In this document: positions 9,276-17,515 of the stretch, piece after piece | Numbering within the stretch: position 1 is the stretch's first letter | Layout of the letters: the number at the start of each line of letters is the position of its first letter | Source: DATBJG01 sp963790545 | Lineage (GTDB): Bacteria; Acidobacteriota; Vicinamibacteria; Vicinamibacterales; JAMQPK01 | Direction: 5' to 3' | Length of the DNA: 64,000 nt | Assembly (NCBI GenBank): GCA_963790545.1 | Contig: CAWBPA010000003.1 | Span: 1-64,000 of the forward strand | The notes under the pieces: model-generated | Databases searched by the model: none | What the model was told of the DNA's origin: nothing | Seen by the model: the letters and a program-made list of their open reading frames with translations, nothing else | Made by a program: the position numbers and the translations under genes

Positions 9276-9416
9276 ATGTCCGTTCAAGCCGGTACGTTGC
9301 TGGGTCCGTACCAGATCCTTGCCGAAACCCGCCGATCAGCAGTGCTCTCGCCCGGACAGCGTAGCCAAATAGGAGAAGTTCGTTCTTGCCGCTGTAACGG
9401 TCGCGCCGATCCGTAG
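9276..9416 (+). pseudogene. Remnant of an acidobacterial Ser/Thr protein kinase (first ~17 codons only)
   Basis: The ORF begins MSVQAGTLLGPYQILAE. This is the characteristic N-terminus of the abundant acidobacterial PknB-like kinases, in which the phrase G-x-x-LGPYEIL immediately precedes the glycine-rich ATP loop. After the E the homology stops abruptly and an unrelated Arg/Ser-rich tail runs to TAG at 9414-9416. No catalytic loop (HRDLK) or DFG is found in any frame nearby. It is best read as a gene whose body was deleted, leaving promoter and start. The start site could still be transcribed. Confidence 0.6.
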
Positions 9417-9769
9417 GCCACCGTACGCGGCCACGTGCAAAATTGTCTGCGCTTGCCGAAATTCCATTCTCTTGGATCGGTAAAAGCGTTCTGTTTTGAA
9501 TGAAATGACATTCCTGTCGCATTTCTTGGCGACCAATGGTCGCAGGCGACAGTTTTTTGTCGGATCGAAACGAAATCCCCTGCCACGCAGTATTACAAAC
9601 GAAACAGTCTGCCCGTAATTTCGATTCCGTAAGCTGGCGTGCCACCTCGACACACAGTGAGCAGACTCGAGTCTTAGACAGTCATGACGAAGTCGCATAA
9701 ACCGAATAGGATACGAACCGCGCGTACGGTATACTCTGCGGGAAAGAAAATTGCTTTTGTCGTTTGACT
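9417..9769. other. Intergenic region after the kinase stub
   Basis: About 350 bp with lower GC than its surroundings and no credible ORF. It contains the terminator-like hairpin described separately. A TATACT-like -10 box near 9730 could serve the HTH gene. It is probably what remains after the kinase gene was deleted. Confidence 0.4.
9514..9558 (+). terminator. Hairpin followed by six T
   Basis: CTGTCGC (9514-9520) pairs with GCGACAG (9546-9552) and is followed immediately by TTTTTT. An inner pair GCGACC/GGTCGC lies inside the loop. This is a classical rho-independent terminator arrangement on the plus strand, although the loop is long. It could end transcription coming from the kinase-stub promoter before the HTH gene. 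Confidence 0.4.
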
Positions 9770-10417
9770 ATGAGGTTAGACAGAGACACCTTTGGTTTAG
9801 TCCTTCGCGCGGCGCGTGAGCGTCGCGGCATCTCGCTGCAGCAACTCTCATCGGAAACGAAAGTCAGCGTCGAACTCTGGAGCGATCTCGAAGACAACGA
9901 CTTCTCCCGCTGGCCCGAACGTATCTACGCGCGCAACTACATCCGCAACTACGCAACGCACGTCGGTCTCGATCCGGAAGTGATCGTCGACGAGTTCTGC
10001 CGGCTCTATCCCGAGCAAGGCGATCGGCGCGCGGAAGGTTTGCTGCGCGCGCATGCCGCGATCGTTCAGCACGAATTCGCATGGCAGGGTGAGCCGTCAG
10101 GAAACACGACTTACAACCGGCGCGCGACCGATCGTGCCCCCGCAGACGGAGGGTTCATGGGGAAACACGCAAGCCGGTTCGTGGCGATTGGCCTGGACGT
10201 CTTCGCAACGGTGTTTCTCTCAATGCCGGCGGTCATCTTTGACGTCAACTTCTGGCCGGCGCTTGGCGTGGTGGCGGTGGTCTATCACGCCGCCGGCGTC
10301 TTCGTCACAGGCCGCACGTTTGGTGGCCCGCTCAGCGACCGCTGCTTGAAGGTCTTCCGCGCGCTTCCCGCGCGGCGGCTGGTCTCCTCGCGCGTCGGCA
10401 GCTCGATCTTCCAATAA
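9770..10417 (+). CDS. RodZ-like helix-turn-helix membrane protein
   Basis: 215 aa from ATG 9770. Residues about 3-70 form the HTH_25/RodZ cytoplasmic domain (GLVLRAARERRGISLQQLSS then ERIYARNYIRNYA), which in RodZ contacts MreB. Two hydrophobic segments follow at about 140-165 and 170-185. These resemble an RDD-type or other small integral membrane module instead of RodZ's single TM plus periplasmic beta domain. Its role in cell shape is unproven. It ends next to a strong hairpin at 10418-10441. Confidence 0.65.
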   Translation: MRLDRDTFGLVLRAARERRGISLQQLSSETKVSVELWSDLEDNDFSRWPERIYARNYIRNYATHVGLDPEVIVDEFCRLYPEQGDRRAEGLLRAHAAIVQHEFAWQGEPSGNTTYNRRATDRAPADGGFMGKHASRFVAIGLDVFATVFLSMPAVIFDVNFWPALGVVAVVYHAAGVFVTGRTFGGPLSDRCLKVFRALPARRLVSSRVGSSIFQ

Positions 10418-10441
10418 GGGCCGTCAAAAGTCTGACGGCCC
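10418..10441 (+). terminator. Perfect 9-bp hairpin downstream of the HTH gene
   Basis: GGGCCGTCA (10418-10426) and TGACGGCCC (10433-10441) flank a 6-base loop, beginning immediately after the TAA of the HTH gene. The following bases are C/T-rich instead of a pure T run, so intrinsic termination is likely but not certain. Confidence 0.5.
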
Positions 10442-10512
10442 GCAACTTCTTCTCTTTCTGAGATTTATTGATCGGCCTGCGCCGGCAGCGCCGATCTCGT
10501 CCGGCCCGCCGT

Positions 10513-10571
10513 CGGGATCCGGGATTCGGGGCTCGGGATTCGGGACTCGGGATTCGGGACTCGGGATTCGG
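10513..10571 (+). repeat. 7-bp tandem repeat (GGGATTC / GGGACTC)
   Basis: About eight head-to-tail heptads alternate between GGGATTC and GGGACTC in the gap before hpaB. They sit about 20 bp upstream of its -10-like box. Member of the heptad family described under findings. Confidence 0.9.
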
Positions 10572-10592
10572 AGAAGCCATCGGAACAACGGG

Positions 10593-10598
10593 TAAACT
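10593..10598 (+). promoter_or_regulatory. -10-like box TAAACT, 7 bp before the hpaB ATG
   Basis: TAAACT ends 7 bp before ATG 10606, which would put the transcription start at or next to the start codon, i.e. a leaderless or nearly leaderless message. There is no Shine-Dalgarno between it and the ATG, and no clear -35 box. Confidence 0.4.
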
Positions 10599-10605
10599 CT
10601 GCGGC

Positions 10606-12165
10606 ATGACGACCGAGCGCACCCGACCTCTGACTGGAGCGGAGTATCTCGACAGCGTGCGGGATGGCCGGGAAATCTGGATTTATGGCGAGCGCGTCAA
10701 AGACGTCACGACACATCCGGCGTTCAGGAATACGGTGCGGATGATCGCGCGTTTCTATGACGCGCTGCACGATCCCGCCCGAAGGGCCGTCCTCACCACC
10801 GAAACCGATACGGGCAACGGTGGATTGACCCACTGGTTCTACAAGGCGTCGCGGAATGTCGACGAGCTCGTGGCCGCGCGCGACGCCATCGCGGAAACCG
10901 CACGCATTTCCTACGGATGGATTGGCCGCAGCCCCGACTACAAAGCCGCGTTTCTGGCCACCATGGGTGCCAACCCTGGAGCATACGCGCCATACGAAGA
11001 GAACGCCCGACGCTGGTACAAGCAGGCCCAGGAAACGGTGGCCTTCGTCAATCACGCGATTGTGAATCCGCCGGTTGACCGCGATCGTCCCCTTGACGAA
11101 GTGAAAGACGTGTACATGCACGTTGAGAAAGACACCGACGCGGGTCTCATCGTCAGCGGCGCGAAAGTGGTGGCCACCACGTCGAGCTTGACGCACTTCA
11201 ATTTCATCGCGAACAACGGTGCGCTGCCGATCAAGACCAAGCCGTTCGCCTTCGTGTGCATCGTTCCCACCGATGCACCCGGCGTCAAGTTGTTCTGCCG
11301 GCCGTCGTACGAGATGACGGCGGCGACCATGGGAACGCCGTTCGATTACCCGCTCTCGAGCCGGATGGACGAGAACGATTCAATCCTGGTGTTCGACAAA
11401 GTGTTGGTGCCTTGGGAGAACGTTTTCGCGTACGGCGATCTCGAAAAGGTCAACAGCTTCTTCCCGAGGTCCGGCTTTCTGAACCGGGCGATGCTGCAGG
11501 GCTGCACGCGACTTGCCGTCAAAATGGATTTCCTGGCCGGCCTGCTGCTGAAATCCGTTGAAGCGACAGGGACGAAGGACTTCCGTGGGGTGCAGGCGCA
11601 GGTGGGCGAGGTGCTGGCCTGGCGCAATGTGTTTTGGGGTCTGAGCGATGCCATGGCGCGCACCCCCGTGCCCTGGACCGAGGGATACGTCCTGCCCAAC
11701 TTCGACTACGGACTCGCCTATCGGATTGCCGCGAGCATCGGATATCCAAGGATCAAGGAGCTCATCGAGAACACGCTCGCCAGCGCGCTCATTTATCTGC
11801 CCTCGAGCAGTCTCGACTTCAACGTCCCCGAACTTCGGCCCTATCTCGACCAGTTCGTGCGCGGATCCAACGGGTACAGCGCCGAGGAGCGGGTCAAGCT
11901 GATGAAGCTGATGTGGGACGCCATTGGCAGTGAGTTTGGCGGCCGCCACGAACTCTACGAGCGCCACTACTTTGGCAACCAGGAAAGCATCCGCTTCGAG
12001 ATGCTGATGATTGCGAACGCAACCGGCGCCAGCACCGAACTCAAGGGATTCGCGGAGCAATGCATGGCCGAGTACGATCTGGACGGGTGGACGGTGCCGG
12101 ATCTTCAGGAGGGGTTAGGAGGGTTAGGGTTTGGAGACTGGACGAACTCCGAGGTCCGAAAATAG
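10606..12165 (+). CDS. hpaB: 4-hydroxyphenylacetate 3-hydroxylase family protein (oxygenase component)
   Basis: 519 aa from ATG 10606, the usual length of HpaB. It belongs to the acyl-CoA-dehydrogenase-fold flavin hydroxylases: the HpaB_N start (RTRPLTGAEYLDSVRDGREI), the central FAD-contact region (ASRNVDELVAAR; DVYMHVEKDTDAGLIVSGAK) and the C-terminal helical HpaB domain (PRIKELIENTLASALIYLPS) are all visible. It would use reduced FAD and O2 to hydroxylate a phenolic ring, or act as a related vinylacetyl-CoA-type enzyme. No flavin reductase (HpaC) and no homoprotocatechuate genes lie nearby, so the substrate is open. The start is preferred over upstream codons because those lie in the heptad repeat. 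Confidence 0.85.
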   Translation: MTTERTRPLTGAEYLDSVRDGREIWIYGERVKDVTTHPAFRNTVRMIARFYDALHDPARRAVLTTETDTGNGGLTHWFYKASRNVDELVAARDAIAETARISYGWIGRSPDYKAAFLATMGANPGAYAPYEENARRWYKQAQETVAFVNHAIVNPPVDRDRPLDEVKDVYMHVEKDTDAGLIVSGAKVVATTSSLTHFNFIANNGALPIKTKPFAFVCIVPTDAPGVKLFCRPSYEMTAATMGTPFDYPLSSRMDENDSILVFDKVLVPWENVFAYGDLEKVNSFFPRSGFLNRAMLQGCTRLAVKMDFLAGLLLKSVEATGTKDFRGVQAQVGEVLAWRNVFWGLSDAMARTPVPWTEGYVLPNFDYGLAYRIAASIGYPRIKELIENTLASALIYLPSSSLDFNVPELRPYLDQFVRGSNGYSAEERVKLMKLMWDAIGSEFGGRHELYERHYFGNQESIRFEMLMIANATGASTELKGFAEQCMAEYDLDGWTVPDLQEGLGGLGFGDWTNSEVRK

Positions 12166-12201
12166 CTAGTTCGATCCTGGATCTAGAGGTACAACCGATC
12201 C

Positions 12202-13768
12202 ATGACACTCGACGCGACGCGCTGCTATGAAGCGTTGCTCAGCCGCGACCGACGATTCGACGGCCGTTTCTTTACGGGCGTCATCACGACGGGCATTTAT
12301 TGCCGGCCTATTTGCCCGTCGCGGATTCCCCACTTGAAGAACCTGCGCTTTTTTCATTGCGCGGCGGCTGCCGAGGCAGCCGGGTTCCGGCCCTGCCGTC
12401 GCTGCCATCCCGAAGCGGCCCCCGGGACCCCTGCCTGGTCGGGTACGTCAGCGGTGGTTTCCCGCGCCCTCCGGCTCATCGCCGATCACGGGCTTGATGA
12501 AGCGTCCGTCGGAACGTTGGCAGGCAAACTGGGGCTTGGCGATCGGCACCTCAGGCGTCTCTTTGCCACGCACCTCGGCGCTTCACCGGTTCAGGTGGCA
12601 CTGGCGCGCCGCGTACACTTTGCGCGTACGCTCATCGACGACACGACGTTGCCCATCACACAAATTGCGTTTGCGTCGGGTTTCCAGAGCCTGCGCCAGT
12701 TCAATCATGCCATGCGGGCAACCTTCGGCCGATCGCCACGCGAGTTGCGACAGTCGTTCCAGGACGGGAGCGAATCGCATTACCAGACGCCAGTCAGGCG
12801 GGAAGCAGCTACCGAGAGCTTCCGGCATCGCACCACGAAACGGCATGACGAACTCTTCGTCCGACTCCCCTATCGCCCACCGCTCGACTGGGCCCAACTG
12901 CTCGGGTTTCTCCAGGTGCGGGCGACGCCGGGTGTCGAAATCGTCAAAGACGGACACTATCGCCGGACGATTGAGGTTGACGGTCGGGCCGGCTGCATCG
13001 ACGTGCAGCACGCACCTCACGCCCATGCGTTAATCATGCGAATCGAAGGACCAAACTTCGATGGTCTGCTGACGATTGTCGAACGCGCGCGCCGCGTGTT
13101 CGACCTGAGCGCCGATCCGCTGACGATCAGCAACCAGCTGGCAAGCGACCCGCTGCTCCGTCCAGCCTTCGGTCGAGGGATTCGCGTTCCCGGCGCCTGG
13201 GATCCGTTCGAGCTCGCCGTCCGCGCCATTCTCGGGCAGCAGGTCAGCGTGAAGGGCGCAACCACGCTGGCCGGTCGCCTGGCAGAAAAGTTCGGGCGCC
13301 CAATCAAAGGAACGCTCGTGCCGGGCCTGACGCACTTATCACCCAGGCCCGTCGATTTGGTCGACGCCAAGCTCGAATCCATCGGGCTGCCGCGCGCGCG
13401 CGCAAATACGATTCGTCATCTGGCGCGAGAGGTGGCCGACTGGGACGTTGCAACTGGACGCGTCTCAGGGTTTGAACGACATCGTGGAACGGCTCTGCAA
13501 GCTGCCTGGTCTCGGTGGCTGGACTGCTCAGTACATTGCCATGCGCGCCTTTGGAGAACCCGACGCGTTTCCATCGAGCGATCTCGGGCTTGCGGAAAGC
13601 GGCTGGAAATGGCAGTGGTCCGGTGTCCGCGGCCGGAACTCGAGCGCATGGCCCGAAAGTGGCGCCCCTGGCGCGCTTACGCGGCGATGGCACTGTGGCT
13701 GGTCCTCGGCAACGGGTGCGCAAAAAGACAGGCCACGCGATTCGATTTCGAAGTCTCGCAGCGCATGA
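12202..13768 (+). CDS. Ada-type regulator fused to AlkA-type 3-methyladenine DNA glycosylase, several frameshifts
   Basis: Domains in order: Ada Zn-binding domain (Zn ligands C34, C38, C65, C68; C38 is the expected methyl acceptor), AraC-type HTH (about 85-185), AlkA N-terminal domain, then the HhH-GPD glycosylase. It would sense methyl phosphotriesters and excise alkylated bases. From about 13440 the glycosylase continues in changing frames: LQLDASQGLNDI (frame 2), then LRKAAGNGSGPVSAA (frame 3), then ELERMARKWRPWRAYAAMAL (frame 1). The catalytic Asp region DAFPSSDLGL is intact. Each junction (about 13441, 13590, 13635) is explained by one extra base; a fourth near 13695 would give a stop at 13766-13768. 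As read, the first frame runs on into ogt. Confidence 0.82.
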
Positions 13769-13785
13769 GGGGGATAGCACACGTC

Positions 13786-14358
13786 ATGACTATTCTTGAA
13801 ACGGCCAATGTGGAATCGCCAATCGGCACCGTCAGAATTGCCGTGCTCCGCGGGCGGCTCTGCGCGCTGGGCTTCGATGACCACTGGCGGGCGGAGGTGC
13901 GCTGGCTCGAACGACGGTTCGGCGCGATCGATTTGGTGCGCTCGAGCGATCCAGCGGGCGTGGTGAGCGCCTTGCGCGCGTACTTCGACGGACAGCTGAC
14001 GGCCATCGATCGAATTGACGTCGATATGGGCGGCACGTCATTTCAGGCGAGCGTGTGGCATGCGTTGCGCCGGGTGCCGGCGGGCCGAACGACTTCGTAC
14101 GGAGAGCTGGCTCGTGCCGTCGGATCACCTCAAGCCGCACGAGCGGTCGGCGCCGCAAACGGCCAGAATCCGGTCTCGATTGTCGTGCCCTGCCACCGCG
14201 CCATCGGCGGGGACGGGCGGCTCGTGGGGTACGGTGGCGGGTTGGACCGGAAGCGATGGCTACTTCAGCACGAGGGCTGGACAAAGGCTGAAAGTCTCAA
14301 GTCTGAAGGCTCAAGTCTGAAGGCTCAAACAGAACGGCAGATGACATTCCGACTTTAG
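13786..14358 (+). CDS. ogt: Methylated-DNA--[protein]-cysteine S-methyltransferase
   Basis: 190 aa from ATG 13786. The suicide-enzyme motif VVPCHRAIG, the HTH-like FQASVWHALRRVPAGRTTSY and the final GYGGGLDRKRWLLQHEG are all present. It removes O6-alkyl groups from guanine and pairs functionally with the Ada/AlkA gene just upstream. The natural end is expected soon after HEGW; the last 25 or so residues (KAESLKSEGSSLKAQ) are translated heptad repeat, so the original stop appears to have been lost or replaced. The same frame is open back into the ada/alkA gene, but the domain boundary and ATG favour a separate protein. Confidence 0.87.
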   Translation: MTILETANVESPIGTVRIAVLRGRLCALGFDDHWRAEVRWLERRFGAIDLVRSSDPAGVVSALRAYFDGQLTAIDRIDVDMGGTSFQASVWHALRRVPAGRTTSYGELARAVGSPQAARAVGAANGQNPVSIVVPCHRAIGGDGRLVGYGGGLDRKRWLLQHEGWTKAESLKSEGSSLKAQTERQMTFRL

Positions 14359-14412
14359 CCTTGTGACTTGCCAGTCTTGAGACTTCAGACTTCAGACTTC
14401 AGACTTGAGAGT
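14289..14412 (+). repeat. Facing heptad arrays AAGTCTN (left) and CAGACTT (right)
   Basis: 14289-14328 carries five direct 7-mers of the AAGTCTC/AAGGCTC type. 14364-14412 carries CAGACTT-type 7-mers, the reverse complement of the first set. The arms can pair into an imperfect stem. The left arm is inside the ogt ORF and the right arm precedes the MFS start. Confidence 0.85.
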
Positions 14413-15574
14413 TGCGTCTCGTAACGTTGCCGTGCTCGCGGCGAGCTTGTTCGGCCTCGCGCTCGGTGAAGAGCTCTGGCAGGCGTACATCCCCGCGTAC
14501 CTGACGGCCCTCGGCGCCGGTGGCGTCGCCGTCGGACTCTTCGGTTCCTCCAAAGACCTCCTCGACAGCCTGTATCAATACCCGGGCGGCTGGCTGGCCG
14601 ATCGTTTCGGACGCCGGCACGCGCTGTTGACGTTCACCGCAGTGGCCATGGCCGGTTACGCGATGTACGCGCTCGCGCCAGGCTGGCCATTTGTGTTCAT
14701 CGGACTGTTGGGCGTGATGGCGTGGAAAGCAGGCGCCTTTCCGACGACCTTTGCGGTCATCGGAGATTCACTTCCCCGCGACCGTCGCGCCGTGGCTTTC
14801 AGCGTGCAGTCGGTGCTGATACGCCTCCCTCGCGTCGTTGGGGCTCCGCTCGGTGGACTGCTGATCGCCGGGTTCGGGATGATTGCAGGCATCCGGGTCG
14901 CCCTTCTCGTGACGCTCGTTCTGGCGCTCGTCGTGTGGATGGTTCAGTACTACGGGTATCGGGAGGATGCCCCTGCAAAGTCTCAGGTGTCACCTGGCCG
15001 CCTGCGTGACGTGCTTTCGGGCATGCCGCCGAGCCTGACGCGACTCCTGACCGCAGACTGCCTGGTGCGTATCGGCGAAGGCATGGCCGCCTCGTTCATC
15101 ATTCTGTACGTCACTGACGTGCGATCCTTTTCGGCGGCTGAGTACGGGGTGCTGTACGCCATTCAGCAGGCCGTGGCGATCGCCTTCTACCTGCCCGGGG
15201 GGCGCATTGCCGATGTATCGGGGCGCACGCCGGTGGTCATGCTCACCTTCATCTTCTTTGCCGCATTCCCGCTTGCGGTGCGGTTGGCTTCCAGCTACCC
15301 CGCGCTCGTCGCTGCCTTCGTCGTGGGAGGACTGAAGGAAATTGGGGAACCGGCGCGAAAGTCATTGATCGTGGATCTCGCACCCGATCATCAACGTGCG
15401 CGGACGGTGGGCGCGTACTACGCAATCCGAAATTTTCTGGTGGTCCCGGCCGGCGTGATGGGCGGGCTTCTGTGGCAGCGCGCCCCCCACCTCCCGCTCG
15501 AGGCCGCGTTCATCGTCAGCGGCATCGGCGCCTTGGTGTTTGCGTTCACATCCGTGAAACGGTCGAGCCCGTAG
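14405..15574 (+). CDS. MFS transporter
   Basis: 389 aa, about 12 hydrophobic segments. The MFS loop 2-3 signature appears as GGWLADRFGRRHALL, with a similar GGRIADVSGRTPVV in the second half. This is the size of drug/sugar efflux-type (AraJ/Bcr-like) carriers. The start at 14405 is a TTG next to the heptad repeat and is uncertain, but the next residues already form TM1. Substrate unknown. It follows the DNA-repair genes with no sign of shared function. Confidence 0.8.
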   Translation: MRVASRNVAVLAASLFGLALGEELWQAYIPAYLTALGAGGVAVGLFGSSKDLLDSLYQYPGGWLADRFGRRHALLTFTAVAMAGYAMYALAPGWPFVFIGLLGVMAWKAGAFPTTFAVIGDSLPRDRRAVAFSVQSVLIRLPRVVGAPLGGLLIAGFGMIAGIRVALLVTLVLALVVWMVQYYGYREDAPAKSQVSPGRLRDVLSGMPPSLTRLLTADCLVRIGEGMAASFIILYVTDVRSFSAAEYGVLYAIQQAVAIAFYLPGGRIADVSGRTPVVMLTFIFFAAFPLAVRLASSYPALVAAFVVGGLKEIGEPARKSLIVDLAPDHQRARTVGAYYAIRNFLVVPAGVMGGLLWQRAPHLPLEAAFIVSGIGALVFAFTSVKRSSP

Positions 15575-15687
15575 GAACAGGAGAACAGAAGCTCAAGAGT
15601 TATTCCGTCCTTCAACAGAAGGATAGAAGGCCAGGAGCTATTTTCAAAAATAGACTCTCCTGACCTCTTTATCTCTTGTTGACGTGC

Positions 15688-15727
15688 AGCGGTCCTCTGT
15701 GTCCTCCGTGACCTCTGTGGTAAGCCG
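15688..15727 (+). repeat. 9-bp tandem repeat (CCTCTGTGT type)
   Basis: Three to four copies of CCTCTGTGN with one base pair of drift between MFS and lctP. The same 9-mer forms both arms of the repeat at 46255-46322. Confidence 0.75.
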
Positions 15728-15740
15728 TCGTTAACCCCAC

Positions 15741-17395
15741 CTATCTCACGACCATCGACGTAAACGGATACACGTACGCCTGCAGGAAGACGAGCAGGCC
15801 GACGAGGACGGCCAGCGCGATGCTGTGGAAAAACACGTAGCGCAGGATGTCCCCTTCGTGACCGTGCCAGCCGGTAGCGGTTGTCGCGACGACAATCGAC
15901 TGCGCATCGATCATCTTGCCCATGACGCCTCCCGAGCTGTTCGCCGCTGCCATCAGCGTCGGGCTCAACCCCAACTGTTCGGACGGTAATCCGTTGCAGG
16001 CTTCCAAAGAGGACGTTCGACGAGGTATCCGAGCCGGTCAGGGCCACGCCAAGCCACCCGAGCATCGTGCCAAAGATGGGATAGAGCACACCTGTCTGGG
16101 CGAATGCGAGCCCCATCGTGGCGTCAAGGCCCGAATATCGAGTCGAGTATCCCACCGCCATCATCGCCGAGATGGTGAGCAGCGAAAAGCGCACCAGCGT
16201 GAGCGTGCGCAGGTACTGTTTGGCGAGATCGATCAGGGAATAGCCCATCACGAGGCCGCTGACGATCGCCGCAACGAAGATGCCGGTGCCCGTCGCCGAC
16301 AGCCAGTTGAGCGCAAAGATCGCAGCTTCCGGGCGCGGATCTGGCACGACCGGCGGCACGCGGTACACAAGGTTGTGCAGGCCCGGCACGGGAATACGAA
16401 CGATGGAGATGCCGTCGAGGATGGCCTTGATCTGTGGGAGCCCCCACAGAAACACGAGCACGCTCAGGATGATCCAGGGCGTCCAGGCCTGCACGATCTG
16501 ACGCGTCGAATAGGTTCCCGCCGGCGCGACGGCCAGGCCCGCGCCCGGCGCGTTGGCGGTTCTCCCGGTCGATTCCCAGATCTGCTGTGGATGCCAGACT
16601 TTCAGAAAGAGCGCGAGACATCCCATCGACGTGACCGCCGCCACGACGTCGACCAGCCACGGCCCGTGCAGGTTCGAAATCAGAAACTGCGGCACCGCGA
16701 AGGAGACGCCGGCGACCAGGATGGCCGGCCAGATGGCCAGCATCCCGCGCCAACCCACGAACGCCCAGATCAACCAGAACGGCACCAGTACCGAAAAAAA
16801 CGGAAGCTGTCGCCCGACCATGGCGCTCAGCTCCCTCAAATCGAGATCGGTGACACTTTGAAGCGCAATGATCGGGGTGCCGAGGGCTCCATACGCCACC
16901 GGCGCGGTGTTGGCGATGAGCGACAGTCCGGAGGCGGCAAGCGGCGTGAACCCCAATCCGATCAAGATGGCGGCCGTAACGGCCACCGGCGTTCCGAAGC
17001 CGGCCGCGCCTTCGAAGAACGCGCCGAACGAAAACGCGACGAGCAACAGTTGCAGCCGCCGATCGCGTGTGATCGTGGTGATGCTGTCGCGAAGGATGGT
17101 AAAAAGGCCGCGCGCATTCGTCAGTTGATACAGGAAAATGACGTTGAGCACGATCCAGCCGATCGGGAACAGACCGTAGGCCGCGCCGAAGACGGCCGTG
17201 CTCGCCGCCATCGACCCAGGCATCCCAAACACGAAGACTGCAATGATGAGCGAGGTCGCCAGGCCGAGCAGAGCGGCCATGTGCGCGCTCATTCTCAGCA
17301 ACCCGAGCGTTCCGAGCAGGACCACTACTGGCAGCGACGCGAACAGGGTCGAGAGCTACCGCGCTGCCTAACGGGTCATAGATCTGCGACCACAT
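15741..17395 (-). CDS. lctP: L-lactate permease, two frameshifts
   Basis: LctP-family proton symporter for L-lactate/glycolate. It is read in three pieces: MWSQIYDPLGS from ATG 17395; the main body from about 17345 to about 15990 (FGAFFEGAAGFGTPVAVTAA, AMVGRQLPFFSVLVPFWLIW, LTGSDTSSNVLFGSLQ); and the C-terminal end EQLGLSPTLMAAANSSGGVM with KMIDAQSIVVA in a third frame, stopping at 15741. Each junction (about 17351-17362 and 15982-15987) needs removal of one base. The spliced protein would be about 550 aa, as expected, and clearly paralogous to the intact neighbour upstream. It is either a recent pseudogene or an assembly artefact. Confidence 0.87.
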
Positions 17396-17443
17396 TCTGT
17401 CTCCTCCAGTCGAGCTGTCAGCTATCATGCCTTCAGTACGTGG

Positions 17444-17499
17444 GCCGGGTCCTGCTCTTAGGACCCGGCTCCCGGCGGGCCTATAAAGCAAGGCCCGCC
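17444..17499. repeat. Two adjacent perfect hairpins between the lactate permease genes
   Basis: GCCGGGTCCT/AGGACCCGGC (17444-17469) is followed by GGCGGGCCT/AGGCCCGCC (17474-17499), each with a short loop. They lie between the stop of the upstream permease and the start of the downstream one on the minus strand. They may act as REP-like transcript-end structures. No T run follows. Confidence 0.6.
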
Positions 17500-17515
17500 C
17501 TACGACGTATCGACC

